Source: G963675935 sp963803125
GTDB taxonomy: Bacteria; Planctomycetota; Planctomycetia; Pirellulales; Thermoguttaceae
DNA: 64,000 bases
Direction: 5' to 3'
Assembly (NCBI GenBank): GCA_963803125.1
Contig: CAWDLR010000003.1
Coordinates: forward strand, 1,054,001-1,118,000
Below the pieces are notes generated by a model. The model was not told the origin of the DNA, searched no databases, and saw only the letters and a list, made by a program, of their open reading frames with translations. The position numbers were made by a program, and so were the translations under genes. Shown one piece after another: positions 1 to 8,843 of the stretch (within the stretch, counting starts at the first letter, position 1; each line of letters starts with the position of its first letter).

Positions 1-184
1 CGAAAAAAGGCCCCTGTCCCCGTTTCCCTCCCGGGCTTTACTGCGATCACTGCCGCTGCTGTTTTCGGCACTCTCCGAACCACAGTCATATCCCGCTCAC
101 GTCGGCGCACCGTCGCCAGGTTGCAGAAATTCCCCAGCCCGCGCCGATAGGTTGTGTGGAACTACTACGCAACCACCACGCCTG

Positions 185-344
185 TACTCCTCACGCTCCG
201 CGTGGGGAATGGCGTCACCGGGAGCATGAGAGCTGGCGTCACGCGGAGCGTGACGAGTACGGGAGCATGAGGAACTGGCGTCACGCGGAGCGTGACGAGT
301 ACGAAGGGCATGAACAACTGGCGTCACGCGGAGCGTGACGAGTA
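185..344. repeat. 42-bp tandem repeat built on a CACGC-GGA-GCGTG hairpin
   Basis: The unit begins GGCGTCACGCGGAGCGTGAC and recurs at 235, 277 and 319 (the last copy is partial), with a decayed copy at 211-234 and an opposite-facing hairpin at about 188-206. Each unit contains the perfect stem CGTCACGC/GCGTGACG around GGA. The same core appears at 17058-17138 and 27479-27543. Bases 1-184 hold no gene I can support. The array ends only about 9 bases before the ATG of the sigma factor gene, so it forms its 5' leader. Confidence 0.85.
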
Positions 345-352
345 CGACCGCC

Positions 353-1228
353 ATGAACAAGACCCCGCGCCGCCGAGTACAACCCTCCGTGCAGTCTCCG
401 CTGGAGACCTACCTCCGCGAGATCAACGAGACCTCGTTGCTCTCGGCCGACGACGAGCACCGCCTGGCTGTCGCCATCGGCAACGGCGATACCCACGCCC
501 GCGACCGCATGGTCCGGGCCAATCTCCGCCTGGTGGTGAACATCGCCCGCGGATACACCGGCAAGGGGCTCAGCCTGCAAGACCTGATCGAGGAGGGCAA
601 TCTCGGCCTGCTCCGCGCGGTGGAGGGCTTCGATCCCAGCATCGGCACCCGCTTCTCCACCTATGCCAGCTACTGGATCAAGCAGTCGATCAAGCGGGCG
701 CTGATCAACACGGCCAAAACCATCCGCATCCCCGCGTACATGGTGGAGCTGTTGTCGAAATGGCGCCGCGCCAGCACCCGCCTGGCCGAGGAGCTCGGCC
801 GCACGCCCACGCCCGAGGAGATCGGCCGCGTCCTCGGGCTGCCGCGGAAGAAGCTGCCGATCATCAAGAAAGCGATCCGCATCTACAACCTCACCCCGCA
901 GACCGATCAGGCCGAAGCCGGCTGGTCGCTGGGCGAAATGGTGATGGACGACCGGGCGCGATCGCCCGACGATGATCTGGTCGAGACCGACAATCTCTTC
1001 CACGTCATGCGGCAGTTGCAGACGATGGATCCCCGCGAGGCCACGGTGCTGCGGATGCGCTTCGGATTGGACGACAACGAGCCGCGCACGCTGAAAGAGA
1101 TCGGCGAGACGCTCGGCCTGACCCGCGAGCGCGTCCGCCAGATCGAAACCGAAGCCCTCGGCAAACTGGCCGGCAGCCTCGACGGCCCAATCGCGCTGGA
1201 GCCGGCCGGATTCGGCATCGAGGATTAG
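353..1228 (+). CDS. RNA polymerase sigma factor, RpoD/SigA-like (sigma-70 family)
   Basis: A 291-residue primary-like or group 2 sigma factor that directs RNA polymerase to promoters. Region 1.2 starts near residue 10 (PLETYLREIN). Region 2 follows, with the core-binding and -10 segment (LRLVVNIARGYTGKGLSLQD, then GLLRAVEGFDPSIGTRFSTY and ASYWIKQSIKRAL). A region 3 helix bundle comes next, and region 4 ends in a helix-turn-helix (TLKEIGETLGLTRERVRQIE). The large region 1.1 of housekeeping RpoD is absent, so it is probably one of several SigA paralogues typical of planctomycetes. A GTG at 335 in the same frame lies inside the tandem repeat. I prefer the ATG at 353, which begins MNKTPRRR. Confidence 0.93.
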   Translation: MNKTPRRRVQPSVQSPLETYLREINETSLLSADDEHRLAVAIGNGDTHARDRMVRANLRLVVNIARGYTGKGLSLQDLIEEGNLGLLRAVEGFDPSIGTRFSTYASYWIKQSIKRALINTAKTIRIPAYMVELLSKWRRASTRLAEELGRTPTPEEIGRVLGLPRKKLPIIKKAIRIYNLTPQTDQAEAGWSLGEMVMDDRARSPDDDLVETDNLFHVMRQLQTMDPREATVLRMRFGLDDNEPRTLKEIGETLGLTRERVRQIETEALGKLAGSLDGPIALEPAGFGIED

Positions 1229-1238
1229 CTTGATAATC

Positions 1239-1418
1239 TCCCCTCTCCCTTTGGGAGAGGGGCAGGGGGTGAGGGCTGCGTGGCCAGTGGCCAGTGGCTA
1301 GTGGATAGTGGATAGTGAATGATGTGCGATTGTCCACACTTCGCCGCCCTACAATCCCCAATTCCTGGTCCCTCCACCGTCAGCCCTCACCCTAACCCTC
1401 TCCCCAAGGGAGAGGGGA
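1239..1418. repeat. Large inverted repeat between convergent genes
   Basis: The left arm (about 1239-1277: CCCCTCTCCCTTTGGGAGAG, then a GGGGTGAGGGCTG end) is nearly the reverse complement of the right arm (about 1381-1418). Each arm also contains its own small hairpin. It lies between the convergent sigma factor gene and the glycosidase-like gene, where a bidirectional terminator would be expected. The spacer holds short direct repeats (GTGGCCAGTGGCCAGTGG). Termination is inferred. Confidence 0.7.
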
Positions 1419-1454
1419 CCGCTTCCAGGCACGCTCATCACGCGATTGGCAGTA

Positions 1455-4217
1455 TCAGTACGCCGCTTCCACTTTGACCGATCCTCGCACGTCGTGCAGG
1501 CGGACGACCTCTTTGGCCGGATCGAAATCGCTCCACGCCCGGCCGTTGACCGCCGCGGTCTTGATCGCCGCACCTGTGGGATGGCGGAACCGCACCAGCA
1601 CGGTTCGCGGCGGTGTCCGCGACGGGATTTCCACCGTGGCCGTGATCCGGCCGTGGTCCACGTCCGAGACGATTTCGTACGCCAGCGGGCCGAAGTAGGT
1701 CGGGGCATTGCGGACGGCGATCCGCTTGCCCTGTTCCAGCCAGGCGCGAGGAGTCGCCCGCGCCAACCACAACGATCGCCCCTCCTCCATCACCAACAGG
1801 TCGCGGAAGTTCTCCATGAACCAGCCCGCCGTGCCGTTATCGGGCGCACTGCACGGATCGTAGTTGCCCAAGTGCCAGGCTTCCCACATCTTTCCATCGG
1901 CGGCGACCATCGCGGCGTAAGAATTCGTCAAGTACCGCAAGAAGTTGGGCACGTCGTCTTGCAGCAGGTAGATGTTGGCGTTGTGCGACGCCTTGGGCAA
2001 CATCACGTACGGGCGCCAAAACCAGGCGTCGTCCGCAGCGAGCCCCTTCTGCTTCCGCGCCTCTTCGTCCTTTCGCACGCCCTCAACCGACGTTCCCATC
2101 TCCTCCATCGCGTCGAGCGTATCGACCATCCGGCCGTCGTTGGCGTCGAGCACCGCGAAGGGCTCGGCCAGGGGCAGCGCCCCGTTGAACATGTCGCAAT
2201 CGGGAAACTGCGGGGCTCCCAACTCCGGCCCGGTCAGCCCCTTGCAATACGCCATCCGAGGAATGAAGCTGTGGAACGCGCCATCGCGGCCCCGTCGCAC
2301 CGGCGATAGCGAGGCCTCGCGATCCACGACCTTACGGATATCGTTGCGAAACGCCGCGGCCTCTTCGCCGTACTTCCGGCTTGCCGCCGGATCGAAATCG
2401 GCCAATGCGTCGGCAAACCGCTGGATCGCCTGCAACGACAGGGCGTTGTCGACGTAGTACCAGTGCCAATCGCAAGTCGGCAGCGCGTAATCGCCCAACA
2501 TCTGCGGCGGCATCAGTCCGGCCACGTGCAAGTCTTTTCGGTTGGGCACGTCTTTCATGTAGTCTGTCCGCTGGCGGATGATCCAGTCGGCCGCCGCTTG
2601 CATTCGTGCCCTATTACGCCGGAACCATGCCTTGTCGCCGGTGAGGAAATAGCGATCGGCCATGGCGAACAGCAGCCTGCCGGTCGAGGCGTGCGTGCCA
2701 TCGTGGCTGTAGCCCATGTCGTGTCGCATGGCGGCCGCCCATTCGAGCGCGCCGCGGCCGTCGGAATAATCGCCGTCGGATTTCACGCCGGGCGACTTCA
2801 AGAAGTGCTCGTAGACCTTGTCCGCCTCGGCATTTAGCCCGATCATGTTCATCTCATGCGCGACGCGGCCCACCTCGAACGCCAGCCCGCCCCACATGTG
2901 CGGACCCTGCAACTGCGAACAGAGCGCTCGCCACGCGGCTGTCCAGTCGGCGTCGGGCAAGTCCACTTGCATCGCCGGATCGGGCACCTTCGGAAACGGC
3001 TTGGCAACCGTGCCGGCCGGACACGTCCAGAGACGCACCTCCTGCATCAGTTGCTTCCACGAGGCGGCCTCGCGGTGTTCGCGGGTCATTTGCCGAACGC
3101 GCTTGCGGTGCTTTGCCGCCAACTGCCTGGCGAATTCCCGCGCCGTCTCTCCGCTGCCGGCTTTCGTGATGAAAACACCGGCTGCGGGAATCAGGATCGA
3201 TCCGCCGTCCAAATCGCCGATGCGGAACGTGAAGCCGCCCGTCTTCGTCCACACCGTCAGCCGACTGTCCAAACCCAGGCGGCTGTGGGGAGCGTAGAGC
3301 ACCGGCACGACCACGCCCCGCCGCATCGCACCGTCGCCGGCCGCGGCAGGCGATTGCCACGTTTGCCCACCCGAAACGGTCGTTTCCTTGTCTTCCGATA
3401 AAGCCCTGACCGGCCCAATCATCGCCACGTGCGTCTCCAACCGGCCGTCGAAGTCCGATCGTTCCGTTCCCGGCTGAAACCCCCATTCGATCTCCACGTC
3501 CATGCGCTTCCAGGTTCCGATGCTCGGACCGGTAATTCGGATGCTCGGCACGGCCGGCTTTGCGTTGGCCGACGTTTTTCCCCTCTCATAGAACACGGCG
3601 ACCATTTCCGTCGCCGCAGGGACGTGGACGTTGTAAGCCGAATCCATCTTCTCGCTCGGATCGCTCTTATAGGTCCAAGTGCGGCGATCCGCGGAGATCA
3701 CCGGGTTGGTCAGAATCTTGTCAACCGTCCAGCCGAACCAACCGAACGACGTCGGATAGACCCGAACCTCGACGGCCTCCGGCGATGGGATCTCCTGCGC
3801 GTCGGCCGGCCAACGCAGTTCAACGCTGTAGTCATTCACTCCGCCCGTCCAAAGCAGCCCCGTCTGCAACGGCCCCTTTGGCGGCGGGGGCAACGGCCTG
3901 ACCAAATCACGCAGGTCGTAGTAGAGGCTCTTCAGTTGATCCGGCGGCAGCGCGGTGCGGGCGGTGCGATAGACCTTGTCGATCCGGTCGAGCCGCCGCG
4001 GGATGAAATACGCCTCCGGCTTCTCTTGCACCGCCCGATCCGACCGCCACAGATAGGCCCAAGGGGAGATGTCCGCCGGTCGCCCGGCCAACTTGTCCAA
4101 CGCGGCGATGGCCATCGGCTTTGCCGTATCGTCCGATGACGAATCGGCGGCCGGCGCCGCGCTCCACGGAATCCAACAAACCGCGAGAAGCAATCCAATC
4201 GCCATGCGAGCTTTCAT
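1455..4217 (-). CDS. Secreted six-hairpin-glycosidase-like protein (paralogue of 53770-56967)
   Basis: A 920-residue exported protein. It begins with a signal peptide (basic MKARM, hydrophobic GLLLAVCWIPWS, cleavage near APAAD). The central part has the helix-rich texture of (alpha/alpha)6-barrel glycosidases, for example GRLLFAMADRYFLTGDKAWF and WHWYYVDNALSLQAIQRFAD. The last ~90 residues (IAVRNAPTYFGPLAYEIVSD to the C-terminus) match the end of the protein at 53770-56967 closely, suggesting a shared beta-sandwich tail. A carbohydrate-directed hydrolase is likely, but the substrate cannot be read and I recognise no exact GH family. It is monocistronic. Its upstream region to 4678 carries stacked palindromes. 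Confidence 0.7.
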   Translation of the reverse strand: MKARMAIGLLLAVCWIPWSAAPAADSSSDDTAKPMAIAALDKLAGRPADISPWAYLWRSDRAVQEKPEAYFIPRRLDRIDKVYRTARTALPPDQLKSLYYDLRDLVRPLPPPPKGPLQTGLLWTGGVNDYSVELRWPADAQEIPSPEAVEVRVYPTSFGWFGWTVDKILTNPVISADRRTWTYKSDPSEKMDSAYNVHVPAATEMVAVFYERGKTSANAKPAVPSIRITGPSIGTWKRMDVEIEWGFQPGTERSDFDGRLETHVAMIGPVRALSEDKETTVSGGQTWQSPAAAGDGAMRRGVVVPVLYAPHSRLGLDSRLTVWTKTGGFTFRIGDLDGGSILIPAAGVFITKAGSGETAREFARQLAAKHRKRVRQMTREHREAASWKQLMQEVRLWTCPAGTVAKPFPKVPDPAMQVDLPDADWTAAWRALCSQLQGPHMWGGLAFEVGRVAHEMNMIGLNAEADKVYEHFLKSPGVKSDGDYSDGRGALEWAAAMRHDMGYSHDGTHASTGRLLFAMADRYFLTGDKAWFRRNRARMQAAADWIIRQRTDYMKDVPNRKDLHVAGLMPPQMLGDYALPTCDWHWYYVDNALSLQAIQRFADALADFDPAASRKYGEEAAAFRNDIRKVVDREASLSPVRRGRDGAFHSFIPRMAYCKGLTGPELGAPQFPDCDMFNGALPLAEPFAVLDANDGRMVDTLDAMEEMGTSVEGVRKDEEARKQKGLAADDAWFWRPYVMLPKASHNANIYLLQDDVPNFLRYLTNSYAAMVAADGKMWEAWHLGNYDPCSAPDNGTAGWFMENFRDLLVMEEGRSLWLARATPRAWLEQGKRIAVRNAPTYFGPLAYEIVSDVDHGRITATVEIPSRTPPRTVLVRFRHPTGAAIKTAAVNGRAWSDFDPAKEVVRLHDVRGSVKVEAAY

Positions 4218-4304
4218 GGCAGCGCTCCTTAGAAGAAGGGGGGGAAGGCAGGGTCAACTCGGCGGGATGATTGCTAGTATCATAGTATAAAGCCGCGCGC
4301 CCCG

Positions 4305-4460
4305 TCAATTGCCGTGGGCCGATCAGTTTTTCAATTCGGAGATTGTAGGAGGCGACTCCTGTCGCCGATTTGTGGCGATTTCTGCTGGGCAGCGCCCAAA
4401 TCGGCGACAGGAGTCGCCTCCTACAGCGAAAACTGAGCGGCCCTGGTCAATTGCCGTGGG
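4305..4460. repeat. 126-bp palindromic element flanked by a 15-bp direct repeat
   Basis: Perfect 29-bp arms (4344-4372, starting TGTAGGAGGCGACTCCTGTC, and 4397-4425) enclose a 24-base loop. Outer weaker arms extend the pairing (CAGTTTTTC against GAAAACTG). The whole lies between two exact copies of GTCAATTGCCGTGGG at 4305-4319 and 4446-4460. This looks like an inserted non-coding element with duplicated flank. It occupies part of the gene-free stretch 4218-4678. Confidence 0.75.
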
Positions 4461-4537
4461 ACCGTTTGGCCGCCGCGTTTACGCGCCGCAGAATCGCCCG
4501 CAGTGCCGCGCCGCGTGGGACGCGGCGGCTAAACGGT
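4461..4537. repeat. GTTTAGCCGCCGCGT-type palindrome
   Basis: The left arm ACCGTTTGGCCGCCGCGT (from 4461) pairs with the right arm GACGCGGCGGCTAAACGGT (ending 4537). It directly abuts the element at 4305-4460. Relatives lie at 45571-45692 and, more loosely, 43583-43658. The half-motif GCGGCTAAACGGC is also the core of the minisatellite at 34068-34409. Confidence 0.7.
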
Positions 4538-4608
4538 TTTGCTTTTGACCCGAAACGACCGTCGTTCGACGGCTTTCCGCGACTTCCAAAAAAATCGCTG
4601 TCAACCTA

Positions 4609-4664
4609 TTGCCTTCTCCGGCGAAATCCGATAAACTGCACAAGTGCATTAGTAACCTAATGCA
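4609..4664 (+). promoter_or_regulatory. Promoter and operator of the GntR-ABC operon
   Basis: A plausible -35 TTGCCT (4609-4614) and -10 TAAACT (4632-4637) are separated by 17 bases. Immediately downstream is a perfect inverted repeat, TGCATTAG-taac-CTAATGCA (4645-4664), which would cover the transcription start. It lies 14 bases before the GntR-family start codon. Palindromes of this shape are the usual targets of YtrA-type GntR repressors, so negative autoregulation of the three-gene operon is inferred. Confidence 0.75.
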
Positions 4665-4678
4665 GTAAGGACGTTGAG

Positions 4679-5067
4679 ATGAACATCGATCCGAGCAGCC
4701 ACGTGCCGATCTACCTGCAAATCGCAGAGGCGGTCCGGGCGGCGGTTGCCGCCGGAGTCTATCGCCCCGGCGAATCGCTCCCGTCGCTGCGGGCAATGGC
4801 CATCCGCGTGCACGTCAACCCCAACACCGTGCAACGCGCTTACGATGAATTGGAGCGCGACGGGCTGATCTACTCGCAACGCGGCCGAGGACTTTTTGTC
4901 GCCGAACGTGGCGCCGATTCCGCCAAGTCGATGGCCGGCGACGGCGTCCGCCGCGCCTTCGACGAAGCCATCCGCGCCGGCCAGGTCGCCGGCATGAGCG
5001 GCCAGCAAGTTCAATCCATCTTCGAGGCAGCCTTGCAGCATGCGGCCAAGACCGGGAGTAAACGCCC

Positions 5068-5071
<4 letters not shown>
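4679..5071 (+). CDS. GntR-family transcriptional regulator, YtrA subfamily
   Basis: A 130-residue DNA-binding regulator. The winged helix-turn-helix spans about residues 8-75 (PIYLQIAEAVRAAVAAGVYR, GESLPSLRAMAIRVHVNPNT and the typical AYDELERDGLIYSQRGRGLF). The remaining ~50 residues are too short for a FadR or UTRA ligand domain, as expected for YtrA-type members that control adjacent ABC transporter genes. Its stop overlaps the ATPase start (ATGA at 5068-5071). The operator is the palindrome at 4645-4664. A TAAGG Shine-Dalgarno-like stretch precedes the ATG. Confidence 0.9.
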
Positions 5072-6068
<997 letters not shown>

Positions 6069-6072
<4 letters not shown>

Positions 6073-6756
6073 AATGGCTTCTCTGGAAAGACTATCGTGA
6101 GAACCGGCCGGTCGTCTTTACGGCCGCCGGTCTGGTGCTCCTACCGCATTCTGATCGCCCTGTGCGCGGCGTGCGTTCAGTATTTCCGCTGGCACGAGGG
6201 ACCACAAATGCTCATGCAGGACTTCATCGGATCGAGCATTTATGCCCTCATCATCTCGCAGTTGGCGATTGCTCTGATCGGCGGCAATGCGATCGCGGGC
6301 GAACGCGCCGATCGCTCGGCGGAATTCCTGGCGTCATTGCCAATCGCGAAGCAGCAGACCGTCACAAGCAAACTGCTTCTCTCGTTGGCAATCGCCGCCG
6401 TCACCTGGATTCCGAACGCCATCGCCCTCCTCTATCTTTCGGCGTTGCTGAATGTCGAATTTCCGCGGGATGTCCTTCCCCTGTTGCTCGGCGGCACCGC
6501 AATCGTCTCAATGACCTTTTTCGGCGTAGCCTGGATGCTTTCGTCGTTTCTCCGCAGTCCCACGTTTTCCGTCGTAGGAGGGCTCCTGGCGCCGGGGCTG
6601 CTGTTCACGGCCGTCTGGTTTGTCTGCTACCTGTTCGACGTTCCAGAACGCTATGTGGAACCCATCACGTGCTCGTACTTCGGCCTATGCCTCGTGACAG
6701 CGCCGGTCTGTTTCTGCGTCGGCACCTGGTATTATCTGCACCGCGTCGAACCGTGA
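6069..6756 (+). CDS. ABC-2-type transporter permease (frame broken near 6140)
   Basis: The start MKWLLWKDYRENRPVVFTAA overlaps the ATPase stop (ATGA). It continues to about 6140, after which the reading passes to the +1 frame at YRILIALCAACVQYF and runs to the stop at 6756. The rest is a typical permease with several membrane helices (IYALIISQLAIALIGGNAIA, LLSLAIAAVTWIPNAIALLY, GLLAPGLLFTAVWFVCYLF) and the cytoplasmic segment GERADRSAEFLASLP found in ABC-2 permeases. About 229 residues if repaired. One missing or extra base near CTGGTGCTCCTACC would explain it. A sequencing error or a recent pseudogene are both possible. Confidence 0.75.
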
Positions 6757-6790
6757 CGGGGTCCTGCCGCGCACGACCAGGGGCACACAA

Positions 6791-6876
6791 AGAAATTAGC
6801 CGGGAGTCAACGACTCCCGGAGGAGCGGGATAAGGTAAGCCGCATTCCGGGAGTCGTTGACTCCCGGCTATTTCTT
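6791..6876. repeat. Pair of CCGGGAGTC-GTT-GACTCCCGG hairpins in inverted orientation
   Basis: Each copy (6797-6820 and 6847-6870) is itself a 9-bp stem with a 3-base loop. Together they form a ~28-bp inverted repeat around a short spacer. It sits between the convergent permease and pntB genes, so it may act as a bidirectional terminator. Three further copies lie at 37397-37520. Confidence 0.8.
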
Positions 6877-6907
6877 CACGACGCACTCTATGCGTCGGCG
6901 AGCCAGT

Positions 6908-8328
6908 CTACTCCTTCAGCGCCTGCACGATGCTGGTCAGCATCGCCTTGGCGTCGCCGAACAACATCAGCGTGTTGTCGGCGTAGAACAACTCGTTCTC
7001 GATGCCGGCAAAACCCGGATTCATGCTCCGCTTGATCACGAACACCGTCTTCGCCTTGTCGGCGTCGATGATCGGCATGCCGTAGATCGGGCTCGATTTA
7101 TCGTGCCGCGCGGCCGGGTTCACCACGTCGTTCGCCCCGATAATCAGCGAGACGTCGGCCTCGGGCATCTCCGGGTTGATCGCCTCCATCTCGATCAGCT
7201 TGTCGTAGGGAATCTCGGCCTCGGCCAGAAGCACGTTCATGTGCCCGGGCATGCGGCCGGCGACCGGATGGACGGCGAACTTCACGTCCACGCCCTCTTT
7301 CGTCAGCGCGTCGAACAACTCGCGCACTCGGTGCTGCGCCTGGGCGACCGCCATGCCGTAGCCGGGAATGACCACGACGCTGCGGGCGGCCTTCATGATC
7401 TCGGCGGCGTCCTCGGCCGTGGCGCTCTTGACCGCCCCCTTCTCGGCCGTGCCCGCCGAAGCCTGTACCTGCCCGAACGCCCCGAACAAAACGTTGGCGA
7501 ACGAGCGGTTCATCGCCTTGCACATGATGATCGAGAGGATCAAGCCCGAGGAGCCATCGAGCGCTCCGGCGGCGATCAGCAGCAAGCCCAGCGATTTTCC
7601 GGTGCTGCCGCCGGTGCTACTCAAGACGAATCCCATCGCCACGGCCGACAGGCCGGCGTAGGAGTTCAACAGCGCGATCACTGTCGGCATGTCGGCCCCG
7701 CCGATCGGGATAATCAGCAGCACGCCGAATGTAAGCGCCAACAGGATGATGATGATAAACAGCACCGTCGAGAACCACGACGCCGGGAGAATCACCAGCA
7801 GCACGGCGGCCAGCACGGCCACGCCCAACAGCGACAGGTTCGTGGCGTTCTGGCCCTTGTAGGTGATCGGCCGCGTCGGGATCATCTCTTGCAACTTGCC
7901 GGCGGCCATCAAGCTGCCGGTAAAGGTGAGAAAGCCCAGGATGACTTCGGCCGAGATGGCGCCGGTGGCGAATTTGGTCAGCGGAGGATGCTCGCCGATG
8001 GTCGCCAGATAGAACTCCGCCGCGCCGACCAGCCCCGCGGCCAGTCCGCCGAAAGCGTGCGACAGCGCGGTTCGCTGCGGCACCGCCGTCAGCGGCACCA
8101 TCGCCAGCGGTATGCCGAGCACCGTCCCCGACACCATGCCGATGGCGATCCAATGCCAGTAGTGGATTTCCGGCAAGAGCAGCGTCCCGCCGATGGCCGC
8201 CACCATCGCCACCACGCCCGAGATCACCCGCGCCGCGCGGTGCTCGGATGGTTCATCCACATCAGCGAGAGGATGAACAGACCGGCCGAGACCAGATAGA
8301 TCGGCTGTATCACGTTTTCCATGTTCAT
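6908..8328 (-). CDS. pntB: NAD(P) transhydrogenase subunit beta (frame broken near 8235)
   Basis: The membrane and NADP(H)-binding subunit of proton-translocating transhydrogenase. The true start is MNMENVIQPIYLVSAGLFIL at 8328, overlapping the pntA2 stop by ATGA. This frame ends soon after MWMNHPSTARRG, and the conserved protein continues from RVISGVVAM in the neighbouring frame, so one base is probably missing within 8226-8240 (CGCGCGGCGCGGG). The rest is canonical: eight or so membrane helices, then the domain III NADP site (VVIPGYGMAVAQAQHRVREL, VKFAVHPVAGRMPGHMNVLL, GANDVVNPAA). About 473 residues when repaired, the normal length. An internal ATG at 8260 would give an artificial short N-terminus. 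Confidence 0.9.
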
Positions 8329-8687
8329 GATTTGCTGGGCTCCCGCTTCTTGAACATCTTTAGCATCCGATCGGTCAGCAGGAAGCCGCTGACGATGTTC
8401 GTCATCGAGGCGAACACCGCCACCATCCCGAGGATCGCGCTGCCCATCGTCTGCCGCTCGCCGGCCAGCGTGATCGAGCCGACCACGGCAATCGCCGAAA
8501 TCGCATTGGTCAGCGACATCAGCGGCGTGTGCAGCAGCCGCGAGACGTTGCGGATCACCAGTAGGCCCGTGAACGTGGCCAGCATGAACACGTACACCAG
8601 CGTCAAAAAGTCCACCTGGGGCGCCCCGCCTTCGACCGGGCTGGTCGGCGACGTGGCAGCCAGTAAGAATACTGAATCAAACGACAT
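8325..8687 (-). CDS. NAD(P) transhydrogenase subunit alpha part 2 (membrane segment)
   Basis: A 120-residue membrane protein equivalent to the C-terminal membrane part of E. coli PntA, here a separate gene as in many three-subunit enzymes. Membrane segments include LVYVFMLATFTGLLVIRNV, TNAISAIAVVGSITLAG and ILGMVAVFASMTNIVSGFLL, and it ends in the positively charged RMLKMFKKREPSKS. It sits between pntA and pntB and overlaps pntB by four bases, indicating coupled translation. The 156-bp gap to pntA (8688-8843) contains hairpins and a C-rich AGCCCC tandem stretch but no gene. Confidence 0.92.
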   Translation of the reverse strand: MSFDSVFLLAATSPTSPVEGGAPQVDFLTLVYVFMLATFTGLLVIRNVSRLLHTPLMSLTNAISAIAVVGSITLAGERQTMGSAILGMVAVFASMTNIVSGFLLTDRMLKMFKKREPSKS

Positions 8688-8843
8688 GGTTCATCTCATC
8701 CTTTGGTTTCTCTCGTGTGCCACTGCTTGCTTGCAAGCAGTGCCGTGTGGCGATTCGATCGTGGTCGGTCGCCAGTTCAGTGGGCAGTGAACTGCCCACC
8801 CCTCATCCCTAGCCCCCAGCCCCCAGCCCCCAGCCCCTAGCCC
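8688..8843. repeat. Hairpins and C-rich tandem stretch between pntA and pntA2
   Basis: It contains the palindrome CACTGCTTG-cttg-CAAGCAGTG, a second hairpin around CAGTTCAGTGGGCAGTGAAC, and a run of short AGCCCCC/AGCCCCT units ending at the pntA stop. It lies inside the transcription unit and could reduce or process the downstream message, which is inferred. Confidence 0.55.

Noticed and set aside
185..344. Short CRISPR array
   Set aside because: The 16-base stretches between hairpins are similar to each other, so this is a plain 42-bp tandem repeat.
6130..6150. Programmed frameshift in the permease gene
   Set aside because: No slippery heptamer or downstream structure is evident, and similar breaks recur in unrelated genes, pointing to assembly indels.
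6857..8299. Long plus-strand open frame of 480 codons
   Set aside because: It is antisense to pntB and rich in His/Arg/Gln, typical of a shadow frame in high-GC DNA.
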